DNA from: Micromonospora sonchi
GTDB lineage: Bacteria; Actinomycetota; Actinomycetes; Mycobacteriales; Micromonosporaceae
Direction: 5' to 3'
NCBI RefSeq assembly: GCF_014646235.1
Contig: NZ_BMNB01000006.1
Span: forward strand, 1 to 64,000
Length of the DNA: 64,000 bases
A program made the position numbers and the translations under genes. The first letter of the stretch is position 1. Every line of letters begins with the position of its first letter. Positions 45,290-52,176 of this stretch are shown one piece after another. The notes under the pieces are model-generated. The model had not been told where the DNA came from, searched no databases, and saw nothing but the letters and a program-made list of their open reading frames with translations.

Positions 45290-46363
45290 GTGGTGATTCG
45301 GGGTGACGAGCGTGCAGGTGCCACCGGTTCCGGCGGCCGCCGGGGCGGGGGCGGCGCGGTGCAGTTCAGCGCGCTCGGCCTTCGTCTCGCCGACGCCCGC
45401 ACCGAGGAATCCGTGCGGGGTCTGCTAAAGGCCGTCGAGGCGGAGCTGCGGGACACCGTCGCCAGTGCCGATCCGTTCGTGACCGAGGCGGCCCGGCATC
45501 TGGTCGAGGCTGGCGGCAAGCGGTTCCGGCCGCTGCTGGTGGCGCTGGGTGCCCAGTTCGGCGATCCGACCCGCGCGGAGGTCGTGTCGGCCGCCGTGGT
45601 GGTGGAGCTGACCCACCTCGCGACGCTGTACCACGACGACGTGATGGACGAGGCCTCGGTGCGCCGGGGGGCGCCGAGCGCCAACTCCAGGTGGACCAAC
45701 TCGGTGGCCATCCTGGTCGGCGACTACCTCTTCGCCCGGGCGGCGGACGTCTCCGCCGAGCTGGGCACCGAGGCGGTACGCCGGCAGGCGCGCACCTTCG
45801 CCCGGCTGGTGCACGGCCAGATCGCCGAGACCGTCGGTCCGCGCCCCGGCGACGACCCGGTGGCCCACTACCTGCACGTGATCGCGGAGAAGACCGGCTC
45901 GCTGATCGCCACCAGTGCGCATTTCGGCGGCCTGTTCAGCGGGGCTGCACCGGAGCACGTGGCGGCGCTGGCCGGCTACGGCGAGACCATCGGGGTGGCG
46001 TTCCAGCTCTCCGACGACCTGCTCGACATCGCCAGCGAGTCGGCGGAGTCCGGCAAGACGCCCGGCACCGACCTGCGCGAGGGCGTGCCGACCCTCCCGG
46101 TGCTCTACGCCCTCGCGTCGGACGACGCGGACGCCGCGTCCGTGCGACTGCGGGAGATCCTGGCCACCGGCCCACTGACCGACGACGCCCTGCACGCCGA
46201 GGCGCTCGGCCTGCTCCGCGAGAGCCCGGCGCTCAAGCGCGCCCGGGAAACCGTCCGTAGCTACGCCGAGGACGCCCGCGCCCACCTGGCACCCCTGCCG
46301 GACACCCCCTCCCGCCAGGCTCTCGAATTCCTCTGCGACCACATCGCCGACCGCACCAACTGA
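45290..46363 (+). CDS. Long-chain polyprenyl diphosphate synthase (menaquinone side chain)
   Basis: 357 residues. Trans-prenyltransferase condensing isopentenyl diphosphate onto an allylic primer. First Asp-rich motif in LYHDDVMDEASVRRG, second in QLSDDLLDIASE; GGKRFRPLLV and HGQIAE blocks present. It falls in the hepta/octaprenyl (GrcC/IspB) group and, from its place after nuo and near men/mqn genes, most likely makes the menaquinone tail. Tandem GTG codons (45290, 45293) both follow GGTGGAG; the second has better spacing. The first 25 residues are Gly/Arg-rich. Confidence 0.92.
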   Translation: MVIRGDERAGATGSGGRRGGGGAVQFSALGLRLADARTEESVRGLLKAVEAELRDTVASADPFVTEAARHLVEAGGKRFRPLLVALGAQFGDPTRAEVVSAAVVVELTHLATLYHDDVMDEASVRRGAPSANSRWTNSVAILVGDYLFARAADVSAELGTEAVRRQARTFARLVHGQIAETVGPRPGDDPVAHYLHVIAEKTGSLIATSAHFGGLFSGAAPEHVAALAGYGETIGVAFQLSDDLLDIASESAESGKTPGTDLREGVPTLPVLYALASDDADAASVRLREILATGPLTDDALHAEALGLLRESPALKRARETVRSYAEDARAHLAPLPDTPSRQALEFLCDHIADRTN

Positions 46364-46388
46364 TCCCGCCAATCCCGCCAATCCCGCG

Positions 46389-46447
46389 TTGATCATGAGG
46401 TTGGCGGCGATGTCGATCTCCCTGACTGCCGCCAACCTCATGATCAA
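46389..46447. repeat. Perfect 20-bp palindromic repeat
   Basis: TTGATCATGAGGTTGGCGGC (46389-46408) and its exact complement (46428-46447) flank a 19-base loop. It lies between convergent genes, so it may terminate both. The right arm contains the stop codon (46444-46446) of the MFS gene. Three short CCCGCCAAT units lie immediately before it. Confidence 0.85.
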
Positions 46448-47634
46448 TGGAGCGGGGTGGGCGGGGTGGGGAGGAGGCGGGTGGCGGTGAGCATCAGGGT
46501 GGCGGCGGCCAGCATGGTGGCCGCGGCGGTGAGCCACATCGTGGGGTAGCCGGAGGTGGCGGCCAGGGGGCCCAGGGTGAGGGGGCCGAGGCAGCCGCCC
46601 GCGTACACGCCGGTCTGGGTGATCGAGGTGGCGGCGGCCGGGGCCTGCGGATGCAGCCGGACCACCGCGAAGTTCATCAGCCCCGGCCACGACCAGCCCA
46701 GACCGAAGCCGAGCAGTACGCCGACCACCAGCGGCCCGGAGCCGGCCAGCGCGAGCAGGCCCAGCCCCACGGCGCCGACGACCAGCATGCCGGCGATCAC
46801 CGTCACCTGCCCTCCGGCGCGGCGGTCGGCCAGCCAACCGGCACCGACCCGGGCGGCGACGCAGACCGCGCTGCCCAGGGTCAGGGTGAGCCCGGCGAGG
46901 GCCGGTTCGAGCCCCCGGTCGACCGAGGCGTCCACCACGAAGGTGCCGAGCGCGTTCGCCGCGCCCGCGGCCAACGTCGCGGCCACGCCGACCACGACCA
47001 GGCCCAGCGTCGCGCTGCCGGCCCGGCCGCTCGGCCGTCGGGTGGGCAGCGGCCCCTGGGCCGGTACGGCGGGCAGCGCGGCCAGCGCGGCGCCAGCGGC
47101 GGCCACGAACGCCCACCGCCAGCCGACGGTGAGCGCCAGGCCGGGTACCGCCGCGCCGGCCAGCAGCGTGGAGACGGGAATCGCGGCCTGCTTGACGCCG
47201 AACGACAGGCCCTGCCGCCGCGCCGGCACGTGGCGGGCCAACAGGGCGTTGCTGGAGAGCTGACCGAGCGCGTTGGCGGTGCCGGCGGCGGCCAGCAGGC
47301 CGACCAGCATCGGGTAGGACCGGGCCAGGGTCGCCACGGCGAGCAGGCAGCCGGCCGAGACCAGGACGCCGGCGCGGGCCACCACCGCACCGCCCCAGCG
47401 CTCGACCAGGGCTCCGCAGGGGACCGAGGCGAGCGCGCTGACTCCGAAGTAGGCCGCCACGACCAGCCCGAGCCCGGCGGGCGAGAAGCCCAACTCCTCC
47501 CGCATCTGCACGGCGAGGCCGCCGACCAGGAAGACCGGCAGTACGCAGGCGATGGTGACGGCGACGGCGACCGCGCTGGTCCGGACGGGATGTGCGACGG
47601 GTTCCTGACTGCGAATGGAGGCGGGGTGGGGCAT
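46444..47634 (-). CDS. MFS transporter
   Basis: 396 residues with twelve predicted helices. The loop 2-3 motif appears as GALVERWGGAVVARAG. The family resembles the CynX/NimT-like or YbfB groups; substrate not inferable. ATG 47634 lacks a ribosome site, but TAGGTT lies nine bases upstream, so the leader may be very short. The terminal residues (LLPTPPTPLH) are Pro-rich and the stop lies in a palindromic repeat, so the original C-terminus may have been altered by that element. Divergent from the IclR gene, a common regulator/transporter arrangement. Confidence 0.88.
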   Translation of the reverse strand: MPHPASIRSQEPVAHPVRTSAVAVAVTIACVLPVFLVGGLAVQMREELGFSPAGLGLVVAAYFGVSALASVPCGALVERWGGAVVARAGVLVSAGCLLAVATLARSYPMLVGLLAAAGTANALGQLSSNALLARHVPARRQGLSFGVKQAAIPVSTLLAGAAVPGLALTVGWRWAFVAAAGAALAALPAVPAQGPLPTRRPSGRAGSATLGLVVVGVAATLAAGAANALGTFVVDASVDRGLEPALAGLTLTLGSAVCVAARVGAGWLADRRAGGQVTVIAGMLVVGAVGLGLLALAGSGPLVVGVLLGFGLGWSWPGLMNFAVVRLHPQAPAAATSITQTGVYAGGCLGPLTLGPLAATSGYPTMWLTAAATMLAAATLMLTATRLLPTPPTPLH

Positions 47635-47787
47635 GGTGGGGCCAACCTATGCCAGCCACATCTCGGCGACGGAAAGTGCGGCCGAAATCACCTCGCGTAC
47701 GCGATGATCTTGGATGGTCACCCGATCAGGCATTTCGCGACCGGCCACTTTTTCATATGGTGTAAGTCCCCGGTGGCGGAGGTGGTT

Positions 47788-48570
47788 GTGCGTGACCCCC
47801 TGGCGGAACCTTCGGATCTGATCCGGAGCGTCTCCCGCGCACTGCGAGTGCTCGAGTCGGTCGGTCGTGCCCCCCGTGGGCTCACGGTGAAGCAGATCGC
47901 CCGGCGGTGCGAGCTGACCGTGGCGACCACGTACCACCTGGTCCGCACCCTCGCGTACGAGGGCTATGTGATCCGCCGGGAGGACGGCACGTACATCGTG
48001 GGCCTGGAGGTCGCCGACCGCTACCGCGAACTGGTCGCCGCGTTCCGTGGTTCGCCCGCGATCGGGGAGAACCTGCGCCGGACGGCCCTGGAGACCGGTT
48101 GGAGCCACTACCTCGGCCGGTTCGTGGGTGGCCAGGTGGCGATCACCGCCGTGGCGGAGGGAAACCGCTCGCCGCACCTGGAGGAACTCGTCCCCGGGTT
48201 CGACGAGGGGGCGCACGCGACCGCGCTGGGCAAGGCCCTGCTCGCCACGCTCACCGCCGAGCAGCGCCACCGCTACCTGCGCGACTACGGCATGCGCCCG
48301 TTCACCAGCGCCACCCTGACCAGCCCGGAGGCGTTCGAGGCCGACCTGGCCGCGGGGGAGCGGCGCGGGATGCAGTTGGAGATGGGCCAGTACCGGCAAG
48401 GGGTGGCCTGTGCCGCGGTGCTGATCAGCCCGGACAAGGAGATGGAACGGCGGACGGTGCTGGCCTGCGCGCTACCGGCCAGCGAGATGATGACCACCGC
48501 CCGGGTGGTCCGGACGAAACTGCTCGCCGTGGCCCGTACCCTCGCCGACTGTTTGGCCGCGGAGAGCTGA
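47788..48570 (+). CDS. IclR-family transcriptional regulator
   Basis: 260 residues. N-terminal winged HTH (about 8-65: SVSRALRVLESVGRAPRGLT, VKQIARRCELTVATTYHLVR) and C-terminal effector-binding domain (about 80-250: GSPAIGENLRRTALETGW, HATALGKALLATLTAEQRHR). GTG 47788 is supported by GGAGG five bases ahead; longer in-frame readings run antisense through the MFS gene. The 150-bp divergent region upstream is AT-rich (CACTTTTTCATATGG) and is the likely operator region for both genes. A strong terminator follows. Confidence 0.92.
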   Translation: MRDPLAEPSDLIRSVSRALRVLESVGRAPRGLTVKQIARRCELTVATTYHLVRTLAYEGYVIRREDGTYIVGLEVADRYRELVAAFRGSPAIGENLRRTALETGWSHYLGRFVGGQVAITAVAEGNRSPHLEELVPGFDEGAHATALGKALLATLTAEQRHRYLRDYGMRPFTSATLTSPEAFEADLAAGERRGMQLEMGQYRQGVACAAVLISPDKEMERRTVLACALPASEMMTTARVVRTKLLAVARTLADCLAAES

Positions 48571-48575
48571 ACACG

Positions 48576-48606
48576 ACGGCCCTCTCCCCGGTGGGGAGAG
48601 GGCCGT
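48576..48606 (+). terminator. Terminator of the IclR gene
   Basis: ACGGCCCTCTCCCC (48576-48589) and GGGGAGAGGGCCGT (48593-48606) form a perfect 14-bp stem with loop GGT, five bases after the stop. Confidence 0.85.
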
Positions 48607-48622
48607 CCGGTCGCCGGGTCAG

Positions 48623-48790
48623 CTACCGATCGGTCCGCCGTCCAGCCGCCAGGTGGCTGTCCGAGACGAACTTGTAGAGGTAGTCGAAGCGCTCGTCGCC
48701 GGAGAGCACCGTGCCCCAGGGGGTCACCCCACCGGATCAGCACGGCGTGGTCGTAGCCGTTGGGCACCACGAAGGTGTCCAGGCGTCGCG
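48623..48790 (-). pseudogene. Remnant of a PhoX-like (DUF839) phosphatase gene
   Basis: A leftward frame reads LDTFVVPNGYDHAVLIRWGD, matching the N-terminal region of PhoX-family alkaline phosphatases (VPxGYxxxVLIRWGDP). In a shifted frame it runs on directly as TVLSGDERFDYLYKFVSDSH, which matches a block normally far downstream (GDDERFxYxYKFVS), ending at TAG 48623-48625. A large internal deletion with frameshift explains this. No start, signal peptide or calcium-binding region remains. About 170 bp are recognisable. Confidence 0.78.
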
Positions 48791-48963
48791 ACTGCCGTGG
48801 CGGGCGGGGGGTGCCCAGCAGCGGTAGAAGTGCCCCGATCTGAACCGGCGGTGAACCCCCCGCTGGGATGCCGAGGTCGAGCTGGGGCTGAACCGATCGG
48901 CGTGACCGCACGTATCACTGGTCGTAACGCCGCGCCCGCTCACGCGAGAGCGAGGAGAGGACC

Positions 48964-49479
48964 ATCAGCGACAACGACGCCCACCTGCTGCGCGCCCTGC
49001 ACGACGAGCACGGCGAGGCGCTGTACGCGCACGCCCTGCGGCTGGTCAACGGTGACCGGCAGCGGGCCGAGGACCTGGTGCAGGAGACGCTGCTGCGGGC
49101 CTGGCGGCATCCGGAGTCGCTCGACCCCCGTCGGGGCTCGGTGCGCGCCTGGCTCTTCACCACGGCGCGCAACCTCGCCATCGACGCCTGGCGGCGGCGC
49201 TCGACCCGCGTCGGCGAGGTCTACACCGACGAGCTGCCCGAGCCACCGGAGGTGGTCGACGAGACCGAACGCGCCGTCGAGGCGTGGACCGTCGCCGAGG
49301 CGCTCAACCGGCTCAGCCCGTCCCATCGAGATGTCCTGGTCGAGTGCTTCTACCAGGGACGATCGGTGGCCGAGGCGGCTTCCCGGCTCGGCGTGCCGCC
49401 GGGCACGGTGAAGTCCCGGACGCACTACGCCCTGCGCTCACTACGGTTGGTCCTGGCCGAGATGGGGGTGACCGGATGA
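48964..49479 (+). CDS. ECF-type RNA polymerase sigma factor with apparent ATC start
   Basis: 171 residues. Region 2: LLRALHDEHGEALYAHALRL and EDLVQETLLRAWRHP; region 4: LNRLSPSHRDVLVECFYQGR, then VAEAASRLGVPPGTVKSR. The reading frame is intact from codon ATC at 48964 (ISDNDAHLL), placed just after the excellent site GAGGAGAGGACC. Between the upstream TAA (48925) and this codon there is no ATG, GTG, TTG or CTG, and the first downstream GTG (49078) would remove half of region 2. So either AUC is the start or the ATG has mutated. SigK/SigL-like; stop overlaps the anti-sigma ATG. Confidence 0.85.
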   Translation: MSDNDAHLLRALHDEHGEALYAHALRLVNGDRQRAEDLVQETLLRAWRHPESLDPRRGSVRAWLFTTARNLAIDAWRRRSTRVGEVYTDELPEPPEVVDETERAVEAWTVAEALNRLSPSHRDVLVECFYQGRSVAEAASRLGVPPGTVKSRTHYALRSLRLVLAEMGVTG

Positions 49480-50174
49480 GCCGCTGCGACTTCGCGTACG
49501 ACGACGGGGCGTACGTGCTGGGCGCCCTCTCGCCCGCCGACCGGGCGGCCTACGAACGGCACCTCGCCGACTGCCCCGCCTGCCAGCAGTCGGTATCCGA
49601 GATCGCGGTACTGCCCGGCCTGCTCGGCCGGCTGGATCCGGACAGCCTGGAGCAGTTCCTCCCGCCACCGGAGAACCCCCGGGTGCCCGAGCTGCTCAAC
49701 ACCGCGCGCGAACGCCGGCGCCGCGAGCGGCAGGCCCACCGCCTGCGGTACGCGGTCACCGGCCTGGCGGCGGCCGCGTTCGCGTTGATCGTCGGCTTCG
49801 GCGTGGCCACGGTGCTGCCCGGCGAGCAGCCGGCCACGCCGCCGCCGGTGGCCCAGCTGCTGATGGTCGAGATGGAACCGGTGGCCGGGGTGGTGCCGGT
49901 GCACGCCGAGATCGGCTTCCGGGGCACCGACTGGGGCACCGAGGTGACCATGCACTGTGGGTACGACGAGCGGGCCGGCTACGGCAAGGCGCACGCCTTC
50001 CGGCTGGTGGCGCATGCCGCGGACGGCAGGACGGAGCAGCTCGGCTCGTGGCGGGCCGCTCCCGGCGACGACCTGCGGATCACCGCGGCGACCCAGTTCA
50101 CCAACGCCGAGCTGGTTCGCCTGGAACTGATCCGTGCCGACGGCACGCCCGTCCTCGCCTACGACGTCCGCTGA
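49476..50174 (+). CDS. Zinc-finger anti-sigma factor (RskA-like), membrane-anchored
   Basis: 232 residues. N-terminal zf-HC2 domain with the ZAS-type HLADCPACQ (HxxxCxxC) near residue 30, binding and restraining the sigma factor. One transmembrane helix at about 88-110 (YAVTGLAAAAFALIVGFGVA) and an extracellular C-terminal domain (about 115-232) of the RskA/anti-sigma-K type. ATG overlaps the sigma stop by four bases. The pair fits a system released by extracellular proteolysis. The inducing signal is unknown. Confidence 0.93.
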   Translation: MSRCDFAYDDGAYVLGALSPADRAAYERHLADCPACQQSVSEIAVLPGLLGRLDPDSLEQFLPPPENPRVPELLNTARERRRRERQAHRLRYAVTGLAAAAFALIVGFGVATVLPGEQPATPPPVAQLLMVEMEPVAGVVPVHAEIGFRGTDWGTEVTMHCGYDERAGYGKAHAFRLVAHAADGRTEQLGSWRAAPGDDLRITAATQFTNAELVRLELIRADGTPVLAYDVR

Positions 50175-50205
50175 TCCGCTGCCGGCCGGGGGCACCCGGC
50201 TTGCA

Positions 50206-51144
50206 TCAGCGGGGAGTGGGTAGCGCGTCCGGTGCGGTGACGAGGGCGGCGGCCAGGCGCGCGCGGCGGGAGAGCCGGGCGTGCCGGACGGCGTCGGCGG
50301 TGAAGACGATCAGAGCGAGCCAGACCAGAGCGAAACCGGCCAGGCGGGCCGGCGGCATCGGCTCGTGGAAGATGAGCACCCCCCAGCCCAGCTGGAGGAC
50401 CGGGGTCACGTACTGGATCATCCCCAGGGCGGTCAGCGGAAGCCGGTTGGCGGCGCCGGCGAAGAGCAGCAGCGGGATGGCGGTCATCGCGCCGGCCAGC
50501 ACCAGCAGCGCCGTGTGCCCGGCCGAGACGTGGCCGAAGGCGACGTCGCCGGTCGCCGTGAGCCAGCCGAGGTACGCCAGCGCGGGCAGGGCCAGTACGG
50601 CCGACTCGACGAACAGGCCCTCGGCGGCGGGCAGGCCGAGCCGCTTCTTCACCAGGCTGTACCCGCCGAAACTGAAGGCCAGCGTCAGCGCGAGGTACGG
50701 CAGCTGGCCGTAGTCGACGGTCAGCACGGCCACCGCCAGCGCGCCGACGCCCAGTGCGACCCACTGCGCGGGACGCAGCCGTTCGCGCAGCACCAGCACC
50801 CCGAGCAGGACCACCACCAGCGGATTGATGAAGTACCCGAGAGCGGTCTCCACCACCCGGTCGGAGTTGACGCCGTAGATGTAGGTGAACCAGTTGAGCC
50901 CGATCAGGGCGGCGGCGGCGCCGATCCCGGCCAGGACACGCGGCCGGCGTCCCAGCGTCCGCAGAAAACCGATGTTGCGCATCGCGGCCAGCAGCAGGGC
51001 GACGAACGCGACCGACCAGACCACCCGGTGGGCCAGGATCTCCAGCGGACCGGCCGGGCGGAGCAGCTTGAAGTAGAGCGGGAAGAACCCCCAGAGCAGG
51101 TACGCACCGAGGCCGTAGAGGTATCCGAGGCGGAGCGGGGTCAC
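50206..51144 (-). CDS. rarD: EamA/RarD-type transporter
   Basis: 312 residues with ten helices in two EamA repeats. RarD blocks: GAYLLWGFFPLYFKLL, EILAHRVVWSV, NWFTYIYGVNSDRVVETALG, YFINPLVVVLLGVLVL. RarD was named for chloramphenicol sensitivity in E. coli, but the substrate is not known. GTG 51144 overlaps the GNAT stop; TAGCGT (in the end of that gene) lies six bases upstream, as does GGAG. Confidence 0.9.
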   Translation of the reverse strand: MTPLRLGYLYGLGAYLLWGFFPLYFKLLRPAGPLEILAHRVVWSVAFVALLLAAMRNIGFLRTLGRRPRVLAGIGAAAALIGLNWFTYIYGVNSDRVVETALGYFINPLVVVLLGVLVLRERLRPAQWVALGVGALAVAVLTVDYGQLPYLALTLAFSFGGYSLVKKRLGLPAAEGLFVESAVLALPALAYLGWLTATGDVAFGHVSAGHTALLVLAGAMTAIPLLLFAGAANRLPLTALGMIQYVTPVLQLGWGVLIFHEPMPPARLAGFALVWLALIVFTADAVRHARLSRRARLAAALVTAPDALPTPR

Positions 51145-51638
51145 GGCTCCACGCTAAGGGGCTGGCTTGTCGGCTGATCCTTGCCGGTGAGCGGGCTCAC
51201 GGCCGGGGTGCGCCGGTCGAGTTCCATCCAGTGCTCGGCGCGTACCGGTCCGAAGCCGACTTTCGCGTACACCCCGTGCGCGTCGACGGTGGCCAGCAGC
51301 AGCCGGCGTACGCCCAGAGCGGCCAGGTGGTCGCGGACCGTGCCGGCCAGCCAGGTGCCCAGCCCGCGACCCCGCTCGGCGCGGTCGACGTAGACGTCGC
51401 AGAGGTAGCCGAAGGTGGCCCGATCGGTGATCACCCGGGCGACGGCGACCTGTCTGCCGTCCACTGGGCGGTACACGCCGAAGCCGATCGAGCCGGCGAA
51501 CGCCGTCCGCACCGTTTCGCGGTCCCGCCCGAGCGCCCAGTACGCGTCGGTGGCGAGCCAGTGGTGCACCAGATCCAGGTCGAGCAGGTCCGGGTCGATG
51601 CTGATCGTGTAACCGTCGTCGCGACTTCGGGTGAACAC
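51141..51638 (-). CDS. GNAT-family N-acetyltransferase
   Basis: 165 residues. Acetyl-CoA binding motif A is seen as CDVYVDRAERGRGLGTWL (RGxGxG-like), with VAVARVITDRATFGYL before it and HGVYAKVGFGPV at the end. The acceptor is unknown. GTG 51638 lies seven bases after TAGCGT (51646-51651 on the minus strand) with no ribosome site, so it is probably leaderless. A hairpin lies just upstream. Shares its stop with the RarD start. Confidence 0.87.
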   Translation of the reverse strand: MFTRSRDDGYTISIDPDLLDLDLVHHWLATDAYWALGRDRETVRTAFAGSIGFGVYRPVDGRQVAVARVITDRATFGYLCDVYVDRAERGRGLGTWLAGTVRDHLAALGVRRLLLATVDAHGVYAKVGFGPVRAEHWMELDRRTPAVSPLTGKDQPTSQPLSVEP

Positions 51639-51645
51639 CGGCTTT

Positions 51646-51651
51646 ACGCTA
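51646..51651 (-). promoter_or_regulatory. TAGCGT, candidate -10 box of the GNAT gene
   Basis: Minus-strand TAGCGT seven bases before the GTG at 51638; no Shine-Dalgarno sequence is present. Confidence 0.4.
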
Positions 51652-51654
51652 CCG

Positions 51655-51688
51655 GGGTGGTTGCCGCCCCGTGGAACGGCAACCACCC
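51655..51688 (-). terminator. Hairpin after the holin-like gene
   Basis: GGGTGGTTGCCG (51655-51666) and CGGCAACCACCC (51677-51688), a perfect 12-bp stem with a ten-base loop, 46 bases beyond the stop of the leftward holin-like gene and just before the GNAT promoter box. Confidence 0.65.
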
Positions 51689-51733
51689 TCGCGGATCTCG
51701 ACGAGGAGCCCGTTGCGGCAGGATGCCGGGCGG

Positions 51734-52129
51734 TCAGTCGCGGTCGAGGACAGCGCCGAGGATCCAGGTGACGACACCGACGAAGAGCGCGCCCAGCACG
51801 GCGGCCGGCCAGAAGCCGTCCACGTCGAACGGGAGCCCCACCTGGTCGGCGATCCAGCCGGTGAGCAGGAAGAGCAGGCCGTTGACCACGATTGCGATCA
51901 GGCCGAGGGTGAGCAGGTAGAAGCCGCACCCGACGGTCTTGATGATCGGCTGGAGCACCCCGTTGACCACCCCGAAGATGATCGCGACGAGGACCAGCGT
52001 CAGCACCGTCTCGCTGACCGATTCCGTGTCGAGCGAGATGCCGGGAATGACCAGTGTGGCCAGCCAGAAGGCCACCGCGGTGGCACCGATCCGGATCAGT
52101 AGACCTTTCAGAAAACCCATGGCGGGCAT
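51734..52129 (-). CDS. Phage-holin-family (4-TM) membrane protein
   Basis: 131 residues with four hydrophobic helices. FGVVNGVLQPIIKTV and LLTLGLIAIVVNGLLFLLTG are typical of the Phage_holin_4_2 family, which is widespread on bacterial chromosomes outside prophages. No lysin or phage genes lie around, so this is an ordinary chromosomal member of unknown role. Two ATGs (52129, 52120) are possible; neither has a clear ribosome site. Confidence 0.85.
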   Translation of the reverse strand: MPAMGFLKGLLIRIGATAVAFWLATLVIPGISLDTESVSETVLTLVLVAIIFGVVNGVLQPIIKTVGCGFYLLTLGLIAIVVNGLLFLLTGWIADQVGLPFDVDGFWPAAVLGALFVGVVTWILGAVLDRD

Positions 52130-52176
52130 GGTGTCATGGCCGGACTACTGGCGGAACCCGCGCGATCGCCGGCTGG

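Noticed and set aside
46447..47787. Plus-strand extension making the IclR gene 707 codons long
   Set aside because: The first 440 codons are antisense to the MFS gene; GTG 47788 has an ideal ribosome site at the IclR N-terminus.
51734..52129. Prophage remnant, from the holin-family hit
   Set aside because: No integrase, lysin, capsid or att-like repeats lie nearby; this 4-TM family is common on actinobacterial chromosomes.
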